The notes under the pieces are model-generated. The model ran no database searches. It had not been told where the DNA came from and saw nothing but the letters and a program-made list of their open reading frames with translations. Of a stretch of DNA of 37,103 nt, positions 6,470 to 14,038 are shown piece after piece. Location of the stretch: positions 1 to 37,103 of the forward strand of contig JAFQLL010000038.1 in NCBI GenBank assembly GCA_017414645.1. Reading direction: 5' to 3'. The stretch's first letter is position 1, and each line of letters begins with the position of its first letter. Source of the DNA: Clostridia bacterium. Its GTDB lineage: Bacteria; Bacillota; Clostridia; UMGS1883. A program made the position numbers and the translations under genes.

Positions 6470-8071
6470 TTATTGAAGTGTAGGTCTTTGTCGAGTATGC
6501 ATACCTCGAGTAATCACATCATAAACGTACCAATCAGAAGGGTCTGAAGTGGATGCACCCATGGGAGCAATTCCTATTAGAATTGTATATTCATCATAAA
6601 TGCCGCCATAATAGTCTTTTGTTGCGCCTTTGATATTTGAGTTCTGCACTTGTGCTGAGGAATTTAACCGTCTTATCATTGTGTCGGCAAAGTCTAATGC
6701 AATATAATCAGCAGTAGATGCTGAAAGTATAGCTGTCATTGTAATTGTTTTAGAGTCGGTGTCGACTTCGTAGTTAAGGCCTCTTACATATGGAAAGAAT
6801 TCGGGATCTGTGAGCTGTGCCTTGGTTGTTGAGATACATAAATCCCAATCGAACTCAATCGGTTTGGGGGTGTTTTTTGCCTCCTCTTGAGGTTCTTTTG
6901 CCGTGGTTTCAAAACTTGCACTTTCTAAAACTTCATAAAAAGTGTCTGAATAGTTGGAATCTAAAGAGGGGACGACGTTCATAGCGATTACATAATTATG
7001 ATTTTCATGTTGCGTAGCTGCGAATATAACACGTTGCGTTGCCAGAATGGTGCTGTTTTTGTGAATAAAATCAAATTGTGCCAACTGAAATTCTAAATTG
7101 GAATTTGTGACATAAGTACTTCGTTCCATAGGTGTTTTGTAATATGCAATGGTAGTTGCAGATCGGAATTCAAAAAATGTATTCCAGTCGGTATTAGTGG
7201 ATGCGTTTTCGCTAAATGTAAACAAGTATTCATAATCATTTGCGTAAAAGTGCTCAGCGTTGTCTGTAGAGTCTTTATATTCCCAGTTTGAAGGTATTTT
7301 AATAGTTAAGCTTTTGTGTTTATGGGAAGTAGTCTTGTCAGATATCGCTTTTTGAATGTCGCTTTTTAATGCAGGGAGGCCAAAATCAATCCAGGTCGCA
7401 AAGTTGCTTTCGTCAATGCAAACTATATGGTCGTTATCAGCGCTAATGCTGACTGCGGGAAGCTGTTCAACCGTGCTGAAACCCTCGTATGTGGAAAAAA
7501 CCCTTACGTTTTGATTTAAAAACTCATGTGCAAGCGAAGCATTTGGAGAAGTGTCCGGAAGTATAATTAACCAGTTGTTTTGTTTGATATCTTCAAATCT
7601 TGCGTAAATAGCACCTGACAAATTCTCGATTGCTGTAATTTTTCCTTCCAGGTAAATTTTTGAACCGCCTAGTCCATTTTCGCTTGCGGGAGAATTAAAT
7701 TTGTTGAAATCAGCGAGTTCATATTCGTCGAATTCAATGCGAGCTGTGGAAACTGGCTTTTGCACAGAATCGTCCATTGAAAAGCTGCTTTCTTCTTCCG
7801 GGTCAATGGTTTCGAGTTTTGTGGATGAATTGTTTCCTCGTGATATGGCTGTAGTTATTATCAAAGAAATAAATACAACGCAACCTAAAATATATATTGC
7901 ATCTAATGGTGTGGGTATCAGTTTCTTTATGAAAGATTCCAGCTTTTCCGTTGGAGAGGTAGCGGTCTCTTCTTGGATGATCGTTAAATCTGTGCCGCAA
8001 TGATAGCATTTGTCATAATCGGTAGCATTATATGTTCGACACTTTGGGCACTTTTTGGTTTGAAAAGGCAT
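6470..8071 (-). CDS. Zinc-ribbon, single-pass membrane protein
   Basis: A 533-residue protein with an N-terminal cytoplasmic zinc ribbon (C8, C11, C22, C25 as CPKC and CYHC), a linker, one membrane helix at about 57-77 and a large C-terminal region of about 450 residues predicted outside the cell. The external part is Ser/Thr/Asp/Asn-rich with many short beta-like stretches; no catalytic motif is recognisable. AGGAGG precedes the ATG. It starts 48 bases after the C_GCAxxG_C_C gene on the same strand, so co-transcription is likely. Clostridia encode many zinc-ribbon plus one-TM proteins of unknown role, often in stress or envelope settings; the function here is open. Confidence 0.8.
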   Translation of the reverse strand: MPFQTKKCPKCRTYNATDYDKCYHCGTDLTIIQEETATSPTEKLESFIKKLIPTPLDAIYILGCVVFISLIITTAISRGNNSSTKLETIDPEEESSFSMDDSVQKPVSTARIEFDEYELADFNKFNSPASENGLGGSKIYLEGKITAIENLSGAIYARFEDIKQNNWLIILPDTSPNASLAHEFLNQNVRVFSTYEGFSTVEQLPAVSISADNDHIVCIDESNFATWIDFGLPALKSDIQKAISDKTTSHKHKSLTIKIPSNWEYKDSTDNAEHFYANDYEYLFTFSENASTNTDWNTFFEFRSATTIAYYKTPMERSTYVTNSNLEFQLAQFDFIHKNSTILATQRVIFAATQHENHNYVIAMNVVPSLDSNYSDTFYEVLESASFETTAKEPQEEAKNTPKPIEFDWDLCISTTKAQLTDPEFFPYVRGLNYEVDTDSKTITMTAILSASTADYIALDFADTMIRRLNSSAQVQNSNIKGATKDYYGGIYDEYTILIGIAPMGASTSDPSDWYVYDVITRGMHTRQRPTLQ

Positions 8072-8119
8072 GATGTCCCTCCTGATTTACATGAATTTGG
8101 GCCATTTTGCTAACCCTTC

Positions 8120-8569
8120 TCAGTTTTCCTTTAAGTATTTATCCAGAATGTCTGCGGCGATGGAGCAGAGCTCTCCGCAGGGGCGTTTTTTGTAATATTC
8201 CTCGGTGCGTTCTTCGGGAACGTAGGTGCCTTCGGGTTCCTTTAAGCCCAGCAGTTCAGCACAGATTATTGTGCCGCGGTTTAATTTTTTGAATTCGTCA
8301 CAAAGATACTGCACGCCCTTATAGTTGTCCATTTTTTCGTCGTGGGTGGGGCAGGTGCCTATGCCTTTGATTAAGCCGTATGCCATAATCATGCCTGTTA
8401 CGGCGCCGCAGGTAAGGCGCATGCGACCCATGCCGCCGCCAAAGGGAAGGGAGAGCTTTAAAAGAGTTTCCTCGCTGAGCCCTGTTTCCTCACGGAATGC
8501 TAAGAGCACTGCCTGTGCACAGTTCATACCTGTAGAAAAGTTTGCTGCTGCTAATTCGCCTTTTGTCAT
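8120..8569 (-). CDS. C_GCAxxG_C_C family protein
   Basis: A 149-residue cysteine-rich protein of the C_GCAxxG_C_C family (putative redox or metal-binding, often secreted by unusual routes or found with iron-sulfur proteins; biochemical role unproven). Conserved pieces visible are NCAQAVLLAF, GGGMGRMRLTCGAVTGMIMAYG, the cysteine pair around CPTH, CAELLG and CGELCSIAADIL. AAAGGATG precedes the ATG. The gene lies between a CD225-like gene (upstream, separated by repeat element A2) and the zinc-ribbon gene (downstream). A 38-base remnant of this gene occurs at 6426-6463. Confidence 0.88.
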   Translation of the reverse strand: MTKGELAAANFSTGMNCAQAVLLAFREETGLSEETLLKLSLPFGGGMGRMRLTCGAVTGMIMAYGLIKGIGTCPTHDEKMDNYKGVQYLCDEFKKLNRGTIICAELLGLKEPEGTYVPEERTEEYYKKRPCGELCSIAADILDKYLKEN

Positions 8570-8611
8570 TTTTAAAACATCCTTTCTTTTTTTATGAATG
8601 ATAATGTGTTA

Positions 8612-8778
8612 GTGAAGTTTTTGCTATGGCAAAAGTGAAGTTGTTTAAAAACAGTGAAGTTTTGTGCTAAGCACAAAGTGAAGTTAAGTTTGCAATTAAC
8701 TGCACCGAAAGGTGCAACTTCACTGCGCAGCAACTTCACTATCAAAGATAACTTCACTTGCCAAAGGCAAACTTAGTT
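8612..8778 (-). repeat. Word-hairpin element family A, copy 2
   Basis: This 167-base copy is inverted relative to the other three but keeps the same order when read on the minus strand: AACTAAGTTTGCC, GTGAAGTT words, GGCAAACTTA, then AACTTCAC words. Hairpins between words include TTGTGC/GCACAA and TTTTGC/GCAAAA. It follows the minus-strand CD225-like gene, so its orientation relative to the upstream gene is the same as in copies 1, 3 and 4. Confidence 0.9.
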
Positions 8779-8801
8779 ATTTTGCATATTTGCAAAATAA
8801 T
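8778..8801 (-). terminator. Hairpin after the CD225-like gene
   Basis: TTATTTTGCA and TGCAAAATAA form a perfect 10-bp stem around a 4-base loop. It lies 9 bases after the stop codon and runs straight into the AACTAAG start of element A2. No T run follows on the minus strand, so termination is uncertain. Confidence 0.45.
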
Positions 8802-8809
8802 GTACATAT

Positions 8810-9085
8810 TTATATAAGGGACAAGCGGGAAATAAAGTAAAGGGCAAACATTGTAAGGGCAATTGTCAATGCCACAAGATAGGCGGATATGGTATAACGC
8901 TTTGACATATGGCTGAATTTTGCCGAAAGAGAATAGTTGCCGTTTTTATAATGGCGCTTGGCCTTTTTTGCAAAGATTAATGCCGGTATTGATAAAAAAC
9001 ACATGGGCAGAAGCAGAATCAGTGTAGCTACAGCGCCGAAGGTGCCGAAGGATGTAACCTCTGCCTGCTCATTAATGTGGGACAT
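8810..9085 (-). CDS. Small CD225/dispanin-like membrane protein
   Basis: A 91-residue protein with two membrane segments (about 14-38 and 62-86) joined by a basic loop containing FAKKAKRHYKNGNYSLSAKF. The order hydrophobic helix, small basic loop with a GN/GDY turn, SKR-type motif, second helix resembles the CD225/dispanin family, whose bacterial role is unclear. The start at 9085 is preferred to the in-frame ATG at 9106 because GAGGTGAT lies just before it and because the promoter -10 hexamer (9105-9110) covers the upstream ATG. It is probably the first gene of the minus-strand group running to 6470. Confidence 0.65.
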   Translation of the reverse strand: MSHINEQAEVTSFGTFGAVATLILLLPMCFLSIPALIFAKKAKRHYKNGNYSLSAKFSHMSKRYTISAYLVALTIALTMFALYFISRLSLI

Positions 9086-9104
9086 GTTTATCACCTCATT
9101 CTGC

Positions 9105-9133
9105 ATTATATACCAAAACGTGCCGTTTGTGAA
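9105..9133 (-). promoter_or_regulatory. SigA-type promoter for the CD225-like gene
   Basis: On the minus strand TTCACA (9128-9133) and TATAAT (9105-9110) are 17 bases apart. The predicted start near 9098 leaves a 13-nt leader with the ribosome site. Confidence 0.65.
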
Positions 9134-9185
9134 TAGAGAAAACGTATTTTTTTCAAAGTTTTAACGCATAACTAACAAAAATCGA

Positions 9186-9214
9186 TTGACTAAAAGCGAA
9201 AATTTTGGTAAAAT
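9186..9214 (+). promoter_or_regulatory. SigA-type promoter for glgBCD
   Basis: TTGACT (9186-9191) and TAAAAT (9209-9214) are 17 bases apart. The start would fall near 9221, giving a leader of about 26 nt to the glgB ATG. Confidence 0.75.
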
Positions 9215-9246
9215 GTACTTAATGTATTTTGGAAAGTGGTGAAAAT

Positions 9247-11196
9247 ATGCAAAAGGAATTTTTTGGGGAGGTTTCTTACAGAGAAAATCCTTTCAATGAT
9301 GACTTTGCCGTATATTTGTTCAACGAGGGTAACAACTTTAAAAGCTACGAAATCCTCGGTGCACACAAATGTACCCTGAACGGAAAAAGCGGCTACCGCT
9401 TTGCCGTATGGGCACCTAAGGCAAAAGCCGTGCACGTAACCGGCGACTTTAACGGCTGGGAAAAGTGGCACAACCCAATGACGAGATTGGGCGAAACAGG
9501 TATCTGGCAGACCTTTGTAGAAGGTATCAACGATAACTGTGTTTACAAGTATTTTATAACACCCGAGGTGGGCGAGGGCTTCTATAAGAGCGACCCCTAT
9601 GCGTTCTATGCTCAGATGAGACCTGACAACGCCTCTGTGACATACGATCTGGAGGGCTATAAGTGGAAGGATGCTTCCTACATGGAGAAGAGAAGCAACA
9701 CTGCCCCCTATTCAAAGCCCATGAACATTTACGAATGCCATCTCGGAAGCTGGAAGATGCACTCTGACGGCAGCTTCTATACATACCGTGAAATGGCAGA
9801 CGAATTGGTGCCTTATCTTAAGGATATGGGCTACACGCATCTTGAAATTATGCCTATTATGGAATACCCCTTCGACGGAAGCTGGGGCTATCAGGTAACA
9901 GGCTATTTTGCGGCAACAAGCCGTTACGGCACACCTCACGATTTGATGTATTTCGTGGACATGTGCCATAAGGCAGGAATTCAGGTTATTATGGACTGGG
10001 TGCCTGCACACTTCCCCCGCGATGCCTTCGGCCTTGCAAAGTTTGACGGCACACCTACCTTTGAATATGCCGACACAAGAGTGGGCGAGCATAAGGAATG
10101 GGGTACACTCGTTTTTGACTACTCAAAGACAGAGGTTGTTTCCTTCCTCATTTCCTCTGCAATGTTCTGGGCAGATACTTATCACATTGACGGTTTAAGA
10201 GTTGACGCTGTTTCAAGTATGCTTTATCTTGACTATGCAAGAGAAGAGTATATTCAGAATAAGAACGGCGGTAACGAAAACTTAGAAGCTATTGAATTTT
10301 TGAGAAGGCTTAACGAGGCTATGTTTAAAGAATTCCCCAACTTTTTGATGATTGCTGAGGAATCTACAGCATGGCCTATGGTTACAAAGCCACGCGATGT
10401 TGGCGGCTTGGGCTTCAACTACAAGTGGAACATGGGCTGGATGAACGACAATCTTCGTTACATGTCTATGGACCCCTACTTCAGAAGCGGTAACCATTCA
10501 CTTTTAACCTTCTCCATGATGTATGCCTTCAGTGAAAACTACATTCTGCCTCTTAGTCACGATGAGGTTGTTCACGGCAAGGCTTCACTTATCGGCAAAA
10601 TGAGTGCTCTTTATGACGGCAAGTTCGACTCCTTCAGAGCATTCTTAGGCTACTACATGGCACATCCGGGCAAAAAGCTCATGTTCATGGGCGGCGAAAT
10701 TGCACAGTTCTTGGAATGGAGATTCTACGAGGGCCTGGAATGGCACCTTTTAGAGGATTATCACCATGCAAGGTTCCACGAATATGTTAAGAACCTTAAC
10801 CATTTCTATAAGAACAACAAGCCCTTCTGGGAAATTGAAGACAGCTGGGATGGCTTTGAATGGATTAATGCCAACGATAACGAAAAATCAATTGTGTCCT
10901 TCATGAGAAAAGGCAAGGCAAGAGGCAGTGAAATTATTGTTGTAAGCAACTTCACACCCGTTGAATACAAGGAATATTCCATCGGCGTTTCACGTGCGGG
11001 CGAATATGAAGAGGTGTTCAGCTCCAATAAGGACGTTTACGGCGGAACAGGCTCGGGCAACCCCAACCCTGTTAAAGCCAAGAAATATAAGTACGACTGC
11101 GACGGCAGACCCTACACACTTACAATTTGTGTGCCGCCCATGACAACGATGTATTTCAAACGTAAACCCACTAAGCGTAATACTACTAAGAAGTAA
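9247..11196 (+). CDS. glgB: 1,4-alpha-glucan branching enzyme
   Basis: A 649-residue GH13 branching enzyme that makes the alpha-1,6 branch points of glycogen. An N-terminal CBM48-type domain spans about 30-110 (GYRFAVWAPKAKAVHVTGDF), then the catalytic barrel. The catalytic residues are D320 in GLRVDAVSS (nucleophile), E371 in LMIAEESTAW (acid/base) and D439 in LPLSHDEVVHGK. The family signature DWVPAHFP is present. Length is normal for the short branching enzyme type without an extra N-terminal domain. I start at the ATG at 9247; an in-frame TTG six codons upstream lacks a ribosome site. First gene of the glycogen locus, 18 bases before glgC. Confidence 0.97.
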   Translation: MQKEFFGEVSYRENPFNDDFAVYLFNEGNNFKSYEILGAHKCTLNGKSGYRFAVWAPKAKAVHVTGDFNGWEKWHNPMTRLGETGIWQTFVEGINDNCVYKYFITPEVGEGFYKSDPYAFYAQMRPDNASVTYDLEGYKWKDASYMEKRSNTAPYSKPMNIYECHLGSWKMHSDGSFYTYREMADELVPYLKDMGYTHLEIMPIMEYPFDGSWGYQVTGYFAATSRYGTPHDLMYFVDMCHKAGIQVIMDWVPAHFPRDAFGLAKFDGTPTFEYADTRVGEHKEWGTLVFDYSKTEVVSFLISSAMFWADTYHIDGLRVDAVSSMLYLDYAREEYIQNKNGGNENLEAIEFLRRLNEAMFKEFPNFLMIAEESTAWPMVTKPRDVGGLGFNYKWNMGWMNDNLRYMSMDPYFRSGNHSLLTFSMMYAFSENYILPLSHDEVVHGKASLIGKMSALYDGKFDSFRAFLGYYMAHPGKKLMFMGGEIAQFLEWRFYEGLEWHLLEDYHHARFHEYVKNLNHFYKNNKPFWEIEDSWDGFEWINANDNEKSIVSFMRKGKARGSEIIVVSNFTPVEYKEYSIGVSRAGEYEEVFSSNKDVYGGTGSGNPNPVKAKKYKYDCDGRPYTLTICVPPMTTMYFKRKPTKRNTTKK

Positions 11197-11214
11197 TATA
11201 TAGGAGGAAGAAAC

Positions 11215-12432
11215 ATGAAAGCAACAAAATGTGTAGCAATGATTCTTGCCGGCGGTCAGGGCAGCAGACTTGGTATTTTAACAAGCAAGGTTGCAAAGCC
11301 TGCAGTAACCTTCGGCGGCAAGTACAGAATTATTGACTTTGCACTCAGTAACTGTGTGCATTCCGGCATAAGCACAATTGGTGTGCTTACTCAGTATAAG
11401 CCTTTGGAGCTTAATACTTACATTGGTAACGGTTCTACATGGGACCTTGACCGTAACGACGGCGGCGTATTTGTACTGCCCCCTTATCAGAAGGAAGAAA
11501 CAGGCGAATGGTACAAGGGTACTGCAAACGCTATTTATCAGAATATTGAATTTGTTGACCAGTATAACCCCGAGCATGTTGTAATTCTTTCCGGTGACCA
11601 TATTTATAAGATGGACTACAACAAAATGATGCAGTATCATGAAGAGCATAATGCTGCAGCAACTATTGCTGTTATTCCCGTTCCCTGGGAAGAAGCAAGC
11701 CGCTTTGGTATTATGGAAACAGACGGCGAAGGTGTAATCACACGCTTTGCTGAAAAGCCGAAGGAGCCCAAGAGCAATCTTGCTTCCATGGGCGTTTACG
11801 TGTTCAAGTGGTCTGCTCTTAAGGAATACCTTATCCGCGACGAAAAAACACCCGGAAGCGAAAACGACTTTGGTAAGAACATTATTCCTGCTATGCTCGA
11901 CGACGGTCAGAAGCTTTGTGCTTACGGCTTTGAAGGCTACTGGAAGGACGTTGGTACTGTTCAGTCCCTCTGGGAAGCAAACATGGACCTTCTTTCCGAT
12001 CCGCCCGTTCTCGATATGTACGATGCTGACTGGAGAATTTTCTCCCGTAACCCCGTTAAGCCTCCCCACTATGTGGCTGACGGCGCATCTGTTACAAACA
12101 GCTGCATTACAGAAGGCTGTAACATTTACGGCGATGTAAAGAACTGTATCCTTTCTGAGGGTGTAACAGTAGGCAAGGGCAGCGTTGTTGAAGATTCTAT
12201 TCTTTTCCCCGGTGTTACAATCGGTGAAAACGCAGTTGTAAAGAAAGCCATTATCGGCTCCGATACAACCTTAGGTAACGCTGTTGTAGTTGGCGACAAG
12301 AGCGTGGATTCCTCCGAGTATGAAAGCAAGTACTGCTCTGCAGACATTTCTCTTATCGGCGGAAACATTTCTATTGGCGACAATACAAAAATCGGCGTAA
12401 ACGCAATGGTTACAAAATCCATTGAAGCGTAA
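11215..12432 (+). CDS. glgC: Glucose-1-phosphate adenylyltransferase catalytic subunit
   Basis: A 405-residue ADP-glucose pyrophosphorylase, the committed step of glycogen synthesis: ATP plus glucose-1-phosphate to ADP-glucose and pyrophosphate. The nucleotide-binding loop [13 protein letters not shown] is intact (11-23), [15 protein letters not shown] follows, the metal and sugar region has [10 protein letters not shown] (126-135), and FAEKP is present. The last third is a left-handed beta-helix of hexapeptide repeats. AGGAGGAAG lies before the ATG. It is followed after 17 bases by glgD, which encodes the non-catalytic partner; in Firmicutes the two form a hetero-tetramer. Confidence 0.97.
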   Translation: MKATKCVAMILAGGQGSRLGILTSKVAKPAVTFGGKYRIIDFALSNCVHSGISTIGVLTQYKPLELNTYIGNGSTWDLDRNDGGVFVLPPYQKEETGEWYKGTANAIYQNIEFVDQYNPEHVVILSGDHIYKMDYNKMMQYHEEHNAAATIAVIPVPWEEASRFGIMETDGEGVITRFAEKPKEPKSNLASMGVYVFKWSALKEYLIRDEKTPGSENDFGKNIIPAMLDDGQKLCAYGFEGYWKDVGTVQSLWEANMDLLSDPPVLDMYDADWRIFSRNPVKPPHYVADGASVTNSCITEGCNIYGDVKNCILSEGVTVGKGSVVEDSILFPGVTIGENAVVKKAIIGSDTTLGNAVVVGDKSVDSSEYESKYCSADISLIGGNISIGDNTKIGVNAMVTKSIEA

Positions 12433-12449
12433 GAAAGGGGGAAACGACA

Positions 12450-13565
12450 ATGACAGATGCAATGGGCATTATTTTAACAAGAAATCAGGACGCAAACATG
12501 AACGAGCTTACACAGGTTCGTGACATTTCAGCGCTTCCTTTTGCAGGCAGATACCGCCTGATTGACTTTGTGCTTTCCAACATGGTAAACAGTGGAATTA
12601 TCAATGTGGGTATTGCAACTCACGTTAACTATTCCTCTCTTATGGACCACGTTGGCAGCGGCAAGCCTTGGGATTTGAACCGTAAGAACTACGGTCTCTT
12701 CATGCTTCCTCCTCAGGTAAGAGGCGGTGCTTTCGGTGCAGCAGGTGACGTTGACCTTTTACACAACGTTCTCACTTACCTCCGCAGAAGCAAGCAGAAG
12801 TATGTTGTTCTTACAGGCGCAAACATTGTTTGCAACATGACATATACTGACATTATCCGTTATCACGAGGAAAAGGGTGCTGACATTACAGTTGTTTACA
12901 ACGAGCTTGAGATTACAGATCCTCAGCTTAAGAAGTGCACAACCTACGATATTAACAGCACAGGTAAGGTTGTTGACATTCATCACAATCTTTCCGAGCC
13001 TGTAAGTAAGAACGCAGGCATGGATATGTACATTATTGAAAGAACAAAGCTCCAGGCTCTTATTGAAGACGCTTATGCAAACGGCAGCCATTCCTTCATT
13101 AATGACATTTTAAGAGCAAGCATGGCTCATCTTGACATTTATGCATATAAGTATGAGGGCTTTGCGGGCAGAATTGACTCTGTAGTATCCTACTACGACA
13201 ACAACATGAAGATGCTTTGCCCCAAGGTTCGTGAAGAGCTCTTTGCAGGCAAGAACCCTGTTTATACAAAGGTTAAGGACCAGGTGCCCACAAAGTACCT
13301 TGAAGGTGCAAACGTGAAGAACTCGCTGGTTGCTGACGGCTGTATTATCGACGGTGAGGTTGAAAACTCCATCATCTTCCGTGGCGTTCACATTGCAAAG
13401 GGCGCTAAGGTGAAGAACTGTATTGTAATGCAGAACAGCGTTATTTCCGAAAGATGCGACCTTGAAAACGTTGTAATCGATAAGGAATGTACACTCAGAA
13501 TGGGTAAGAGACTTGTAGGTCAGCCTAGCTATCCCTTCATTTTGCCCAAGAGAACTTTAATCTAA
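12450..13565 (+). CDS. glgD: ADP-glucose pyrophosphorylase regulatory subunit GlgD
   Basis: A 371-residue GlgC-like protein. The fold is kept (RYRLIDFVLSNMVNSGI, C-terminal beta-helix repeats such as GEVENSIIFRGVHIAKGAKV). The glycine-rich loop is lost: where GlgC has [10 protein letters not shown], GlgD has LTRNQDANMNELTQ, so it should have little or no activity of its own. This is the known GlgD pattern in Bacilli and Clostridia, where GlgD boosts GlgC. AAAGGGGG precedes the ATG. It ends with a strong terminator, so glgBCD probably form one transcript with some read-through to glgA. Confidence 0.96.
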   Translation: MTDAMGIILTRNQDANMNELTQVRDISALPFAGRYRLIDFVLSNMVNSGIINVGIATHVNYSSLMDHVGSGKPWDLNRKNYGLFMLPPQVRGGAFGAAGDVDLLHNVLTYLRRSKQKYVVLTGANIVCNMTYTDIIRYHEEKGADITVVYNELEITDPQLKKCTTYDINSTGKVVDIHHNLSEPVSKNAGMDMYIIERTKLQALIEDAYANGSHSFINDILRASMAHLDIYAYKYEGFAGRIDSVVSYYDNNMKMLCPKVREELFAGKNPVYTKVKDQVPTKYLEGANVKNSLVADGCIIDGEVENSIIFRGVHIAKGAKVKNCIVMQNSVISERCDLENVVIDKECTLRMGKRLVGQPSYPFILPKRTLI

Positions 13566-13572
13566 AACTTTT

Positions 13573-13620
13573 AAGGCATTTTCTGTCGGGCAAATTTTGC
13601 GTTGACAGAAAATGCCTTTT
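13573..13620 (+). terminator. Intrinsic terminator after glgD
   Basis: AAGGCATTTTCTGTC (13573-13587) pairs perfectly with GACAGAAAATGCCTT (13604-13618) around a 16-base loop and is followed by TT then GGGG. The right arm also contains the -35 hexamer of the glgA promoter. Confidence 0.75.
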
Positions 13621-13630
13621 GGGGTATTAT
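13602..13630 (+). promoter_or_regulatory. Consensus SigA promoter upstream of glgA
   Basis: TTGACA (13602-13607) and TATTAT (13625-13630) are 17 bases apart. The -35 hexamer lies in the right arm of the glgD terminator. Transcription would start near 13637, so the glgA leader is about 400 nt and consists almost wholly of element C1. Confidence 0.75.
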
Positions 13631-13640
13631 GTGTAGATGG

Positions 13641-14017
13641 ATGAAATGCCTGTGGCATGAAATGGCTTTGCCATGATATGTTGCGTTGCAACATGATATG
13701 AACCAAAGGTTCATTGGGGAAGAAAAATCAAAGATTTTTCATTACATAGGAAATTGCGCGTAGAATGTGCGCATATTTGCTTGTAAAATAAAAGTGTACC
13801 TTTTCGTCCCCCAAGATTGGGGGACCGAGGGGGTTGAAGTGTTAAAACACTTTTTTATTTTATTAATCATAAGATTTGCAAAGCGCTGTGAGCGAAGCGA
13901 GGAAGTGCCCTCGGGGTGCAAATCTACCAAAATGCACGTAGTGCATATCATGAAGCCCTTGGGCTATATATCATGTGCCCGTGGCACATATCATGCAAGA
14001 CTTGCTTGCATATCATT
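13641..14017 (+). repeat. Word-hairpin element family C, copy 1 (interrupted)
   Basis: The left arm has ATGAAATG/ATGATATG words alternating with hairpins TGCC-TGT-GGCA, TGGC-TTT-GCCA, TGTTGC/GCAACA, TGAACC-AAA-GGTTCA and GAAAAATC-AAA-GATTTTTC. The core is a region shared with copy 2 (GATTTGCA, GTGAGCGAAGC, GGTGCAAATCTACCA). The right arm has ATATCAT words with hairpins ATGCAC-GTA-GTGCAT, GCCC-TTG-GGC and GTGCC-CGT-GGCAC. About 120 bases at 13745-13865 are extra relative to copy 2; they contain CCCCCAAGATTGGGGG and a terminator-like hairpin. The element ends a few bases before the glgA ribosome site. Confidence 0.85.
13837..13860 (+). terminator. Terminator-like hairpin inside the glgA leader
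   Basis: AAGTGT (13837-13842) pairs with ACACTT (13847-13852) around TAAA and is followed by TTTTATTTTATT. It lies between the promoter at 13602 and the glgA start at 14039, so it could attenuate glgA. The stem is short. Confidence 0.4.
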
Positions 14018-14038
14018 AAATCAGAAAGGATTTTGTTT

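Noticed and set aside
11278-12069. Long open frame antisense to glgC
   Set aside because: Codon-pattern shadow of a highly expressed gene; no ribosome site, no recognisable protein.
13916-14038. N-terminal extension of 41 residues for GlgA
   Set aside because: It translates repeat sequence; the ATG at 14039 has a proper ribosome site and gives the family N-terminus MKVLFVTSE.
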